This document shows positions 1-7,315 of a stretch of DNA of 8,120 nucleotides, one piece after another. The stretch lies in assembly GCA_017437205.1 (NCBI GenBank), contig JAFSBP010000055.1, positions 1-8,120 on the forward strand, in the 5' to 3' direction. The notes under the pieces are model-generated. The model worked only from the letters and a program-made list of their open reading frames with translations, was not told the origin of the DNA and searched no databases. The position numbers and the translations under genes are program-made. Every line of letters begins with the position of its first letter. Positions within the stretch are counted from its first letter, which is position 1. The DNA comes from Lachnospiraceae bacterium. GTDB lineage: Bacteria; Bacillota; Clostridia; Lachnospirales; Lachnospiraceae.

Positions 1-150
1 ATGGCTGTATTTTAAAAGCAAGCCCTAACAACGGAAAAATAGAAAGATTCTGTATAAATTGAAAAAATTAGCCCTTTTTGGTGAAATTCTGTCAAAAATG
101 TCAAATGTTGTAATCTGCACAAAAAAGATTAAAATGTTGAAAAAAAGTTG
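1..150. other. AT-rich non-coding region upstream of glgC
   Basis: No credible coding region is visible on either strand. The stretch is strongly AT-rich, with several A and T runs. It holds a short direct repeat, TGTCAAA at 90-96 and again at 99-105 (9-base period), and two copies of AATGTTG (104-110, 133-139). The AAAAA/TTTTT pair around 62-79 could fold weakly but lacks a GC-rich stem, so I do not call it a terminator. The region probably holds upstream control sequence for the glycogen operon. Where the preceding gene ends cannot be seen. Confidence 0.5.
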
Positions 151-179
151 TTCACATATTCTAAGCTTTGTGCTATACT
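151..179 (+). promoter_or_regulatory. Sigma-A-type promoter with extended -10 for glgC-glgD(-spoVG)
   Basis: The -35 box is TTCACA (151-156, 5 of 6 to consensus). A 17-base spacer leads to the -10 box TATACT (174-179, 5 of 6), with TG at 171-172 making an extended -10. The expected transcription start is near 186, which gives a leader of about 30 nt before the glgC ATG. This is the only strong promoter seen ahead of glgC, glgD and spoVG, so it probably drives all three. The call is from sequence match only. Confidence 0.75.
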
Positions 180-198
180 ATATTTATCATTAATAACT

Positions 199-205
199 AG
201 GGGTG
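199..205 (+). promoter_or_regulatory. Ribosome binding site that sets the glgC start
   Basis: AGGGGTG lies 9 bases before the ATG at 215. The in-frame GTG at 203 falls inside this site and so cannot be served by it, which favours ATG 215 as the real start. Confidence 0.7.
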
Positions 206-214
206 GATGACATC

Positions 215-1483
215 ATGAAAAAAGAAATGATAGCCATGTTGCTGGCCGGCGGGCAAGGCAGCCGTCTTGGCGTGCTGACAGAAAAGGTCGCAAAACCTGC
301 AGTTGCGTTCGGTGGAAAATATCGTATCATTGATTTTCCCCTAAGCAACTGTATTAATTCCGGAATTGATACGGTCGGAGTACTGACCCAGTATCGTCCG
401 TTGCGTTTGAACTCCCATATCGGAATCGGTATTCCGTGGGATTTGGATCGTAATCACGGAGGGGTGACGGTTTTGCCACCGTATGAGACGAGCACGAAGG
501 GCGAGTGGTACAGCGGTACGGCAAACGCGATCTACCAGAATTTGGAGTATATGGAGACATATAATCCGGAGTATGTTTTGATTTTGTCCGGTGATCATAT
601 TTACAAGATGGATTATGAGAAGATGCTGGACTACCATAAAGAGAAAGGTGCGGATATCACCATTGCCACGATGGCAGTGCCGATGGAAGAGGCTAGCCGC
701 TTCGGTGTAGTTCTTGTGGACGACAACAGGAAAATTACCGAGTTTGAGGAAAAGCCGAAAAATCCCAGAAGTAATCTGGCATCGATGGGTATCTATATTT
801 TTAGTTGGCCCGTGCTTCGCGACGCATTGATTAAGCTGTCCGAGCAGCCCAACTGTGATTTTGGAAAGCATATTATCCCTTATTGTCACGGTAACGGGAA
901 TCCGATTTTCGCTTATGAATTTCAGGGCTACTGGAAGGATGTAGGTACGCTGGGATCTTATTGGGAGGCGAACATGGAGTTGATCGATATCGTTCCCGTG
1001 TTCAATCTCTACGAAGATTTCTGGAAGGTATACACGAACAGTGATATGCATCCCGCTCAGTACATAGGAACTGATGCTCAGGTCGAACGGAGCATTATCA
1101 GTGAAGGAGCGGAGATTTACGGTAAGGTGTACAATTCCGTGATCGGTGCGGGAGTTGTAATCGAGGCAGGTGCGGTCGTTCGTGACTCTGTTCTGATGAA
1201 GAACTGTTCGGTTGGTGCGAACTCCGTTTTGGACAAGGTTATTCTGGCTGACGATGTTAAGGTCGGCAGTAATGTAAAAATGGGTGTAGGTGAGTTCGCA
1301 CCCAGTCTGCTTGACCCGAAGGTGTATGCATTTGACCTGGTGACTGTTGGTGAGCATTCTGTGATTCCGGACAATGTGACGATCGGTAAGAATACCACTA
1401 TTTTTGGTGTGACTGAACCGGAGGATTACCCGGACGGAGCACTTGTGAGCGGCGGATATATTAAGAAGGCAGGTGAGATGTGA
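215..1483 (+). CDS. glgC: Glucose-1-phosphate adenylyltransferase, catalytic subunit GlgC
   Basis: Makes ADP-glucose and pyrophosphate from ATP and glucose-1-phosphate, the committed step of cytosolic glycogen synthesis. The protein is 422 aa from ATG 215, normal for bacterial GlgC. The N-terminal nucleotidyltransferase fold carries the nucleotide-binding loop [10 protein letters not shown] (10-19), KPA (27-29), GGKYRIIDF (33-41, whose K35 matches the E. coli activator-site lysine K39), GDHIYKMDY (126-134, catalytic Asp127), FEEKP (177-181, K180 as the glucose-1-phosphate lysine) and GYWKDVGT (238-245, second metal-site Asp242). The last third, from about residue 290, has the repeated V-G-A/N-V-I pattern of a left-handed beta-helix, as expected for the C-terminal assembly domain. 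All catalytic residues I can place are present. It overlaps glgD by one base. The in-frame GTG at 203 would add four residues but lies within the ribosome binding site. Confidence 0.96.
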   Translation: MKKEMIAMLLAGGQGSRLGVLTEKVAKPAVAFGGKYRIIDFPLSNCINSGIDTVGVLTQYRPLRLNSHIGIGIPWDLDRNHGGVTVLPPYETSTKGEWYSGTANAIYQNLEYMETYNPEYVLILSGDHIYKMDYEKMLDYHKEKGADITIATMAVPMEEASRFGVVLVDDNRKITEFEEKPKNPRSNLASMGIYIFSWPVLRDALIKLSEQPNCDFGKHIIPYCHGNGNPIFAYEFQGYWKDVGTLGSYWEANMELIDIVPVFNLYEDFWKVYTNSDMHPAQYIGTDAQVERSIISEGAEIYGKVYNSVIGAGVVIEAGAVVRDSVLMKNCSVGANSVLDKVILADDVKVGSNVKMGVGEFAPSLLDPKVYAFDLVTVGEHSVIPDNVTIGKNTTIFGVTEPEDYPDGALVSGGYIKKAGEM

Positions 1484-2604
1484 TGAAGGCAATTGGAATT
1501 ATTCTTGCGGGCGGAAACAGCAAACGAATGAAGGAATTGTCCCAGTACCGGGCGATTGCAGCAATGCCGGTGGCCGGAGGATACCGCGCCATTGATTTTG
1601 CTCTGAGCAGCATGAGCAATTCGCATATCAGCAAGGTTGCAGTCATTGCACAGTATAACTCAATCTCCTTGAATGAGCATTTAAGTTCCTCTAAGTGGTG
1701 GGATTTCGGGCGCAAGCAGGGTGGCCTTTACGTATATACCCCCATGATTACGCCGAATAACCGCAACTGGTATCAGGGTACCGCGGACTCGATGCATCAG
1801 AACATCCGCTTTCTCTACGAGAGCCATGAGCCTTACGTAGTGATCGCATCCGGAGACGGTATTTATAAACTGGATTATAATAAAGTACTTGAGTATCATA
1901 TTGCAAAGCGGGCGGATATTACCGTTGTGTGTACGGATAATCCCGCGGGCGGGGACCGCACCCGCTTCGGTGTGTTGGAGACGGACGAGAACGGCCGGAT
2001 AATCGAATTTGACGAGAAGCCCATGGAGACTGAACTGAATCTGGTGTCCTGTGGTATTTATATAATCCGTCGTCGGCTGTTGATCGAACTTTTGGAGAAA
2101 TGCGCTGAGGAAGAACGTCATGACTTTGTGCAGGATATCCTGATCCGTTACCGCAACACAAAGCAGATTTATGCTTACCAGATGGAAGGCTACTGGAGTA
2201 ATATTGCCAGCGTTGAGGCATATTATCAGACAAATATGGATTTCCTGAAGAAAGAGATCCGCGATTATTTCTTCCATCAGGAGCCGGAAATCCGCTCTAA
2301 GGTGGACGATCATGCACCTGCGAAGTACAATCCCGGTGCTAAGGTCCGCAACAGCCTGATCTGCAGCGGAAATATTATCAACGGAGAGATCGAAAACTCG
2401 ATGTTGTTTAAGAAGGTATTTGTGGGGGAGAATTGTGTGATCCGCAATTCAATCATTTTGAATGATATCTATATCGGGGACAATACGGTGATTGAGAATT
2501 GTATCGTGGAGAGCCGAAGCAATATTGAGGCAGGATCTGTATTCAAGGGTTCACCGGAAGATATCCGCATCGTGGTGGCGAAAAAATCGGAATACAGGGT
2601 ATGA
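1483..2604 (+). CDS. glgD: GlgD, non-catalytic or regulatory ADP-glucose pyrophosphorylase subunit
   Basis: Paralogue of GlgC and, by family knowledge, its partner in a Firmicutes GlgC/GlgD hetero-oligomer in which GlgD is inactive or weakly active alone and modulates GlgC. The protein is 373 aa. The fold motifs remain: LAGGNSKRM (8-16), YRAIDF (34-39), SGDGIYKLDY (123-132) and EFDEKP (175-180), followed by a beta-helix region from about residue 280. Key residues differ from GlgC: the KPA lysine is Ile25, the activator-site lysine is Gly33, the His after the catalytic Asp is Gly126, and the second metal Asp is Asn240 (GYWSNIAS, 236-243). The start ATG (1483) shares a base with the glgC stop (TGATG), and AGGTGA at 1471-1476 inside glgC acts as ribosome binding site. 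This suggests coupled translation and balanced subunits. A GTG one codon upstream (1480) is the only near alternative. Confidence 0.93.
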   Translation: MKAIGIILAGGNSKRMKELSQYRAIAAMPVAGGYRAIDFALSSMSNSHISKVAVIAQYNSISLNEHLSSSKWWDFGRKQGGLYVYTPMITPNNRNWYQGTADSMHQNIRFLYESHEPYVVIASGDGIYKLDYNKVLEYHIAKRADITVVCTDNPAGGDRTRFGVLETDENGRIIEFDEKPMETELNLVSCGIYIIRRRLLIELLEKCAEEERHDFVQDILIRYRNTKQIYAYQMEGYWSNIASVEAYYQTNMDFLKKEIRDYFFHQEPEIRSKVDDHAPAKYNPGAKVRNSLICSGNIINGEIENSMLFKKVFVGENCVIRNSIILNDIYIGDNTVIENCIVESRSNIEAGSVFKGSPEDIRIVVAKKSEYRV

Positions 2605-2650
2605 TCGGAAGATATTGACACCCGAAGAGGAACTGGAGGACGAATGAATC

Positions 2651-2944
2651 ATGCAGATTACAGACGTGAGAGTGCGTATGGTGGCGAAGGAAGGGAAGAT
2701 GAAGGCCATCGTATCCATGACGTTGGACAACGAGTTTGTTGTTCACGATATTAAGGTCATAGAAGGAGAGAAGGGCCTGTTCATCGCCATGCCGAGCCGC
2801 AAGTCTGCAGACGGTGAGTACCGGGATATCGCTCATCCCATCAATTCTGACACCCGCGATAAGATCCAGTCGGTAATTTTAGAAAAATACCGAAATGTGA
2901 TGTTGGCGGAAGCAGTGCTTGAAGAATTGCAGGGCGAGGAATGA
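2651..2944 (+). CDS. spoVG: SpoVG family RNA/DNA-binding regulator
   Basis: SpoVG is a small cytosolic nucleic-acid-binding regulator. It was first found through effects on septation and spore cortex in Bacillus and later linked to virulence and RNA-level control in other Firmicutes. At 97 aa the length is typical. The N-terminus MQITDVRVR, then [21 protein letters not shown] (about 18-38), the hallmark [10 protein letters not shown] (42-51) and the block [15 protein letters not shown] (58-72) match the family closely, with a short acidic tail. GGAGG at 2635-2639 lies 11 bases before the ATG. An ATG at 2644 is out of frame. The gene follows glgD by 46 bases with no good promoter between and is followed by a hairpin terminator, so it probably ends the glgCD transcript. 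What it regulates here cannot be told from sequence. Confidence 0.95.
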   Translation: MQITDVRVRMVAKEGKMKAIVSMTLDNEFVVHDIKVIEGEKGLFIAMPSRKSADGEYRDIAHPINSDTRDKIQSVILEKYRNVMLAEAVLEELQGEE

Positions 2945-2953
2945 GAAATACGA

Positions 2954-2982
2954 AAAGGGGGCTGTAAAACGCAGCCCTCTTT
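2954..2982 (+). terminator. Probable intrinsic terminator after spoVG
   Basis: An 11-bp stem pairs 2954-2964 with 2972-2982. Its core is GGGCTG/CAGCCC, flanked by G-rich and A/T pairs including one G-U, around a 7-base loop (TAAAACG). The T-rich part (TCTTT) is built into the 3' arm and the following U-tract is poor, so termination may be partial. It lies 10 bases after the spoVG stop and just ahead of the pth promoter, a sensible place to end the first transcription unit. Confidence 0.7.
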
Positions 2983-2995
2983 ATCCTTGGAGCCC

Positions 2996-3024
2996 TTGAC
3001 CGAAGGTTGTGCACATGATATGAT
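2996..3024 (+). promoter_or_regulatory. Sigma-A-type promoter with extended -10 for pth-mfd
   Basis: TTGACC (2996-3001, 5 of 6) and TATGAT (3019-3024, 5 of 6) are 17 bases apart, with TG at 3016-3017 as an extended -10. Transcription is expected to start near 3031, giving a leader of about 70 nt that contains the hairpin at 3052-3075. It sits directly after the spoVG terminator and would drive pth and mfd together. Confidence 0.78.
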
Positions 3025-3051
3025 ATAAGAGGTAGAAAACAGATAAAGATA

Positions 3052-3097
3052 GGCAGGGTACCTTGGTACGCTGCCCTGTAGTTAGTTCAGAGGGTAG
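3052..3097 (+). promoter_or_regulatory. Structured pth leader with two competing hairpins
   Basis: Hairpin A pairs GGCAG (3052-3056) with CTGCC (3071-3075), continues after one G-G mismatch with GTAC (3058-3061) pairing GTAC (3066-3069), and is capped by a CTTG loop (3062-3065), a known stable RNA tetraloop. Hairpin B pairs CTGCCCT (3071-3077) with AGGGTAG (3091-3097): 7 bp with one G-U and a 13-base loop. B would bury the pth ribosome binding site. The two share 3071-3075 and cannot form together. No U-tract follows A, so it is not a standard terminator. The base pairing is seen directly; a regulatory role is inference. Confidence 0.4.
3089..3094 (+). promoter_or_regulatory. Ribosome binding site that sets the pth start
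   Basis: AGAGGG lies 7 bases before ATG 3102. This, together with the family N-terminus MKLIVGLGNP starting at that ATG, rules out the upstream in-frame TTG at 3063. Confidence 0.75.
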
Positions 3098-3101
3098 AAA
3101 A

Positions 3102-3683
3102 ATGAAATTGATTGTAGGACTGGGAAATCCGACAAAAGCCTATGACGGCACCCGCCACAATGTGGGATTTGGAGTGATCACCGAGCTTGCAGATAAGCAC
3201 CGGATTGCGGTAGATACGAAGAAGCACAAGGCATTGATCGGAAAAGGTATTATCGGCGGTGAGAAAGTGATTTTGGCGAAGCCGCAGACATTTATGAATT
3301 TGAGTGGTGAAAGTGTGCGTGAGATCGTAGACTATTACCAGATTGCGATGGAAGATATTCTGATTATTTTTGATGATATCAGTCTGGATGTTGGCCAGCT
3401 TCGCATCCGCGCGAAAGGAAGCGCAGGCGGGCATAACGGTGTGAAGAGTATTATTGCCCATCTGGGAAGCGATGCCTTTGCGCGGATTAAGGTTGGAGTA
3501 GGTGAGAAACCCGCAAAAATGGACCTTGCGGATTATGTGCTGGGTCGATTCCACGGGGAGGAACTTGAACAGATCAGGGAAGGCATTGAGCAGGCAGCTG
3601 CGGCTGCAGAGTTGATTGTCTCCGAACAAATTCAGACCGCGATGAATCGGTATAATCAGTCAAAAAAGAAAGCTGAGGAATAG
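3102..3683 (+). CDS. pth: Peptidyl-tRNA hydrolase (Pth, bacterial type)
   Basis: Cleaves the ester bond of peptidyl-tRNAs that fall off the ribosome, recycling tRNA in the cytosol; usually essential in bacteria. The protein is 193 aa, normal for the family. It opens with MKLIVGLGNP and carries the known functional residues: Asn9 and catalytic His19 (RHNVGF), Asn66 in TFMNLSG, Asp91 in FDDISLDVG, and Asn112 in GGHNGVK. These correspond to E. coli N10, H20, N68, D93 and N114. The C-terminus is an Ala/Glu-rich helix ending in a lysine-rich tail. It is the first gene of a unit with mfd, which starts one base after its stop. In B. subtilis the same pair is separated by the small gene fin (yabK); no such gene is present here. 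Confidence 0.97.
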   Translation: MKLIVGLGNPTKAYDGTRHNVGFGVITELADKHRIAVDTKKHKALIGKGIIGGEKVILAKPQTFMNLSGESVREIVDYYQIAMEDILIIFDDISLDVGQLRIRAKGSAGGHNGVKSIIAHLGSDAFARIKVGVGEKPAKMDLADYVLGRFHGEELEQIREGIEQAAAAAELIVSEQIQTAMNRYNQSKKKAEE

Positions 3684-3684
3684 A

Positions 3685-6600
3685 ATGTCATCATTTGCCA
3701 GTCCGTTGATGGAGTTAAATGAATATCGCATTCTCGAAGAGGAATTCCGGAAGGGAAGAGGACCGTTGGCTGTCAGCGGGTGCATGGAATCCCAGAAGGT
3801 TCATTTGATGCATGAACTGATCAGAGAGAAGAAATGTACGTTGGTTGTGACCTACAGCGAGGCGCGTGCGAGAGAAATTTACGAGGATTTCCTGAACTTC
3901 AGGAAAGATGTATGCTTATATCCTGCCAGAGATTTGTTATTTTATCAGGCGGATATTCAGGGAAATCTGTTGACCGGCCAGCGGATTCAGGTGATTAAGT
4001 CTCTGCTTGAGGAGAAAGCAGGTGTGGTCGTTACGACGGTTGATGCCTGTATGGAACGGCTGCTTCCCGGCGAAGAGTGGAAGAAGCACCGTATTTGGGT
4101 GGAAGAAGGCGTGGATCTCGATGTGGATCGTCTGAAGGCGGATTTGATTTTATGTGGATATGAGCGCGTGGTACAGGTGGAACAGCCGGGACAGTTCTGT
4201 GTTCGGGGAGGAATTATTGATGTATATCCGCTGACGGAAGATAATCCGGTCAGGATTGAACTTTGGGATACGGAAGTGGATTCCATACGTACCTTTGACG
4301 TGGAGAGTCAGCGTTCCATTGAGCGGGTGGAGGGGATATATCTCTATCCGGCGTCCGAGGTAATCCTGACAGAGGAAAAACTGGAACGTGGGATTGAAAA
4401 AATCAGACTGTCAGCTGAAAAACAGGCAAAGGTGCTTAACCGTCAGGGAAATGGTGAGGCATCACTTCGGGCTTCGAAGCTCGGGGAGCAGGTATCGGAG
4501 TTCATTGAGGAAGGCTGGCGGATTTTGGGCTTGGACAGTTTCCGCACCTGCTTTTATGAGGAAACTGAGACGCTTAAGGACTATTTTGTTAGCAGACCTG
4601 CCATTTTTGTAGATGAACCTGTTCGCGTAATTGAGAGGGCAGAGACCGTGTTTGCGGAATTTTCTGAGAGCATGACACAGCGGTTGGAGAAGGGATATTT
4701 GCTGCCTGAGCAGACAGAACTGATGATTCGCGTGCCGGAGATTCTTGAGGGATTGCAGGGTGAGCAGTGTGTGTATCTTGCAGGTCTTGAACATCGGAAC
4801 GGAAAGCTTTCTGCCGGGAAGCAGTTTAATCTGGTAGTCAAAAATGCGAACACATATCAAAACGGGTTTGAATTGTTGATTCAGGACCTGAAGAAGGCCA
4901 AGCGGGAAGGTTTTCGTACCATTCTTCTTTGTCCGTCCAGAACCAGGGCAGAGCGCATGGCGCGTGATCTGCAGGAGTATGATCTTCTTGCCTATTATTC
5001 GGAGGAGGAAGGAAAGGAAGTTCGCCCGGGAGAAATCTGTGTTTTGCACGGAAATCTTCATCGGGGATTTTCTTACCCGTTGATCAAATTTTCCGTGATT
5101 TGTGAGAGTGATCTGTTCGGCAAAGAGAAAAGAAAGAGCCGAAGAAAAAAGAGTACCCTTTCCGGGCAACGTATCCGGGAGTTTACAGACCTATCCATCG
5201 GAGATTATGTAATCCATGAAAATCATGGTCTCGGTATTTATCGCGGCATCGAGAAGATTGAGGTGGAACACGTAGTCAAGGATTACATCAAGGTGGAATA
5301 TCGGAACGGCGGGAATCTGTACCTTCCGGTTACCCAGCTGGATGTTCTGCAAAAATATGCGGGAAGTGATGCGAAAAAGCCGAAGCTGAACCAGCTTGGC
5401 GGGGCCGAGTGGGAGAAGACCAGAACCAGAGTAAAGCACGCGGTCAGCGATATTGCGAAGGATCTGGTTGCATTGTATGCGGCGAGACAGCAGTCGGACG
5501 GATTTAAGTACGGACCGGACACAGTATGGCAAAAGGAGTTTGAAGAGTTATTTCCTTACGAGCCCACAGAAGATCAGGAGAGTGCAATCAGTGCAGTGAA
5601 GGCGGACATGGAGAGCACAAAGATCATGGATCGTCTGATCTGTGGAGATGTGGGGTACGGAAAGACAGAGATAGCCATCCGTGCTGCATTTAAAGCGGTA
5701 CAGGAGGGAAAACAGGTCGTCTATCTTGTGCCCACCACCATATTGGCTCAGCAACACTATAATACCTTTACCCAGCGCATGATGGAGTTTCCCGTGCGCG
5801 TGGATATGTTGTCCCGATTCAGGAGTACGGCAGAGCAGAAAAGGACATTAGAGGATCTTAGAAAGGGCGCGGTTGATATCGTGATCGGAACTCATCGGGT
5901 GCTCTCTCAGGATGTAAAGTTTAAGGATCTGGGGCTCTTGATTATTGATGAGGAGCAGCGGTTTGGTGTAGGACACAAGGAAAAAATTAAACAGTTAAAA
6001 CAAAATATAGATGTGCTGACACTGACAGCCACACCGATTCCCCGGACGCTTCATATGAGTCTGGTGGGGATCCGAGATATGAGTATTCTGCAGGAACCGC
6101 CCATTGACCGCGTAGCTATCCAGACCTATGTGATGGAGTACAACGAGGAGATGGTCAGGGAAGCGATCGAGCGTGAGATGATGCGCGGCGGACAGGTGTT
6201 TTACGTATACAATAAGGTAAATTCCATTGCGGATGTGACGGCGCGAATTGCTAAATTGGTGCCGAACGCGACGGTAGTCTATGCCCATGGTCAGATGAAG
6301 GAGCGTGAGCTGGAAAATATTATGATTGACTTCATCAACGGGGAGATCGATGTGCTGGTATCCACCACGATCATTGAGACCGGTCTGGACATTCCGAATG
6401 TGAACACCATCATTATCCATGAGGCGGAAAACTTCGGGCTTTCACAGTTGTATCAGCTTCGTGGACGTGTGGGGCGTTCCAGCCGGAATGCATATGCCTT
6501 CATGATGTACAAAAGGAATCATCTGTTGAAGGAGGAGGCGGAGAAACGTCTGGCAGCAATCCGCGAGTTTACCGAGCTGGGAAGCGGTGTGCGCATTGCC

Positions 6601-7209
6601 ATGCGCGATCTGGAAATCCGCGGTGCGGGCAATGTGCTTGGCGCGGAGCAGAGCGGACACATGGAGGCGGTTGGATATGAGCTGTACTGTAAGCTGCTGA
6701 ACGAAGCGGTGCAACGGCTGAAAGGAGAGCCGGTGGCAGAGCAGTTCGAGACTTCGGTGGAGATCGATATGGATGCATATATTCCGCTGGAATATATCCG
6801 AAACGAGGCGCAGAAACTGGATGTTTACAAACGGATATCCCACATTGAGACGCAGGAAGAATTTGAGGATATGCAGGATGAACTGGTGGATCGTTTCGGA
6901 GATTTGCCGAAGCCGGTGGAGAACCTTTTGTGGGCCGCATTGCTTAAGGCGATGGGGCACGACGCAAATATTTTGGAGATTCGCGCAAATCGGATGGAGA
7001 TCCGGTTGTTCATGAATCCGAAAGCACCGGTAGACACAGAACTGATTCCGGAGTTGATCAGAAGTTATCAGGGAAGTCTCAGATTGGTGACGGGAGAACG
7101 CCCGTATTTTCTGCACACTGATAAAAAAAGTGCGGAAAATTCAGTTCCCGCGTTGCTTTCTAAGATAAAAACCCTGATTGAGAAGATAAAAGGGCTTCAA
7201 AATAAATAA
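3685..7209 (+). CDS. mfd: Transcription-repair coupling factor Mfd
   Basis: An ATP-driven DNA translocase that pushes stalled RNA polymerase off the template and recruits UvrA for strand-specific nucleotide excision repair. Its 1174 aa is full length (E. coli is about 1150). The N-terminal UvrB-like module (about 25-340) has a degenerate nucleotide-binding loop (SGCMESQK, 31-38) with no GKT, as usual in Mfd, and RGGIIDVYP at 174-182. A basic linker (480-489) precedes the RNA-polymerase-interacting domain with [14 protein letters not shown] (506-519). The superfamily 2 translocase has a TEDQ Q-motif (628-631), Walker [10 protein letters not shown] (654-662), DEEQ (755-758), TATP (781-784), ETGLDIP (898-904) and QLRGRVGR (924-931). 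The C-terminal TRCF domain spans roughly 1020-1120. GAGGAA at 3675-3680 lies only 4 bases before the ATG, inside the end of pth, so translation is probably coupled. Confidence 0.98.
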   Translation: MSSFASPLMELNEYRILEEEFRKGRGPLAVSGCMESQKVHLMHELIREKKCTLVVTYSEARAREIYEDFLNFRKDVCLYPARDLLFYQADIQGNLLTGQRIQVIKSLLEEKAGVVVTTVDACMERLLPGEEWKKHRIWVEEGVDLDVDRLKADLILCGYERVVQVEQPGQFCVRGGIIDVYPLTEDNPVRIELWDTEVDSIRTFDVESQRSIERVEGIYLYPASEVILTEEKLERGIEKIRLSAEKQAKVLNRQGNGEASLRASKLGEQVSEFIEEGWRILGLDSFRTCFYEETETLKDYFVSRPAIFVDEPVRVIERAETVFAEFSESMTQRLEKGYLLPEQTELMIRVPEILEGLQGEQCVYLAGLEHRNGKLSAGKQFNLVVKNANTYQNGFELLIQDLKKAKREGFRTILLCPSRTRAERMARDLQEYDLLAYYSEEEGKEVRPGEICVLHGNLHRGFSYPLIKFSVICESDLFGKEKRKSRRKKSTLSGQRIREFTDLSIGDYVIHENHGLGIYRGIEKIEVEHVVKDYIKVEYRNGGNLYLPVTQLDVLQKYAGSDAKKPKLNQLGGAEWEKTRTRVKHAVSDIAKDLVALYAARQQSDGFKYGPDTVWQKEFEELFPYEPTEDQESAISAVKADMESTKIMDRLICGDVGYGKTEIAIRAAFKAVQEGKQVVYLVPTTILAQQHYNTFTQRMMEFPVRVDMLSRFRSTAEQKRTLEDLRKGAVDIVIGTHRVLSQDVKFKDLGLLIIDEEQRFGVGHKEKIKQLKQNIDVLTLTATPIPRTLHMSLVGIRDMSILQEPPIDRVAIQTYVMEYNEEMVREAIEREMMRGGQVFYVYNKVNSIADVTARIAKLVPNATVVYAHGQMKERELENIMIDFINGEIDVLVSTTIIETGLDIPNVNTIIIHEAENFGLSQLYQLRGRVGRSSRNAYAFMMYKRNHLLKEEAEKRLAAIREFTELGSGVRIAMRDLEIRGAGNVLGAEQSGHMEAVGYELYCKLLNEAVQRLKGEPVAEQFETSVEIDMDAYIPLEYIRNEAQKLDVYKRISHIETQEEFEDMQDELVDRFGDLPKPVENLLWAALLKAMGHDANILEIRANRMEIRLFMNPKAPVDTELIPELIRSYQGSLRLVTGERPYFLHTDKKSAENSVPALLSKIKTLIEKIKGLQNK

Positions 7210-7217
7210 ATTTACAA

Positions 7218-7243
7218 TTTTATCACAAATTTTTGTGATAAAA
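7218..7243. repeat. 26-base AT-rich palindrome: operator or weak terminator
   Basis: TTTTATCACAAA (7218-7229) is the exact reverse complement of TTTGTGATAAAA (7232-7243); only the central two bases (TT, 7230-7231) break symmetry. It lies 9 bases after the mfd stop and 3 bases before the -35 box of the next gene. As RNA it would give an 11-12 bp AT-rich stem, but no T run follows on the + strand, so it is a poor intrinsic terminator for mfd. The symmetry and position also fit a protein-binding operator. Read on the minus strand, the stem is followed by T-richer sequence, but I see no gene on that strand that it would terminate. Confidence 0.6.
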
Positions 7244-7246
7244 CAG

Positions 7247-7275
7247 TTGCCTGAAATCGAGAAAAGTACTATAAT
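7247..7275 (+). promoter_or_regulatory. Sigma-A-type promoter of the lipoprotein gene
   Basis: TTGCCT (7247-7252, 4 of 6) and a perfect TATAAT (7270-7275) are separated by 17 bases. The expected start is near 7282, giving a leader of about 34 nt. The palindrome at 7218-7243 lies immediately upstream of the -35 box, roughly -64 to -39 relative to this start. Confidence 0.75.
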
Positions 7276-7315
7276 AGGCAGAGTGTTACATGAAATGCAA
7301 TTGGAGGAAACGAAC

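Noticed and set aside
62..79. A-run/T-run pair as terminator of an upstream gene
   Set aside because: The stem would be A-T only with a loop holding the sole GC bases; there is not enough stability to support a terminator call.
203..214. GTG at 203 as glgC start
   Set aside because: It falls inside the AGGGGTG ribosome binding site, and the family N-terminus fits ATG 215.
341..1492. Long open frame of 383 codons on the minus strand across glgC
   Set aside because: It lies wholly opposite a gene with complete GlgC motifs, its translation resembles no family I know and is of shadow-like composition (rich in His, Arg, Thr, Asn), and no ribosome binding site or promoter supports it. It is the result of codon bias in glgC.
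2615..2643. Perfect TTGACA at 2615-2620 as a spoVG promoter
   Set aside because: At 17 bases downstream the sequence is GGACGA, overlapping the ribosome binding site; no acceptable -10 box exists at 16-18 base spacing.
3063..3101. TTG at 3063 as pth start
   Set aside because: Pth proteins begin at MKLIVGLGNP; AGAGGG is correctly placed for ATG 3102, and the 13 extra codons cover the structured leader.
2651..3102. Possible extra small gene between spoVG and pth
   Set aside because: The 157-base gap is fully explained by terminator, promoter, leader hairpin and ribosome binding site; no open frame with a start and ribosome binding site is seen.
5116..5160. Lysine/arginine-rich stretch in Mfd as an insertion
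   Set aside because: A basic linker at this point before the RNA-polymerase-interacting domain is usual in Firmicutes Mfd proteins.
4462..5169. Minus-strand open frame opposite mfd (also 6442-7116 and 5995-6420)
   Set aside because: They are antisense to conserved Mfd domains, have no recognisable motifs, and have no promoter or ribosome binding site.
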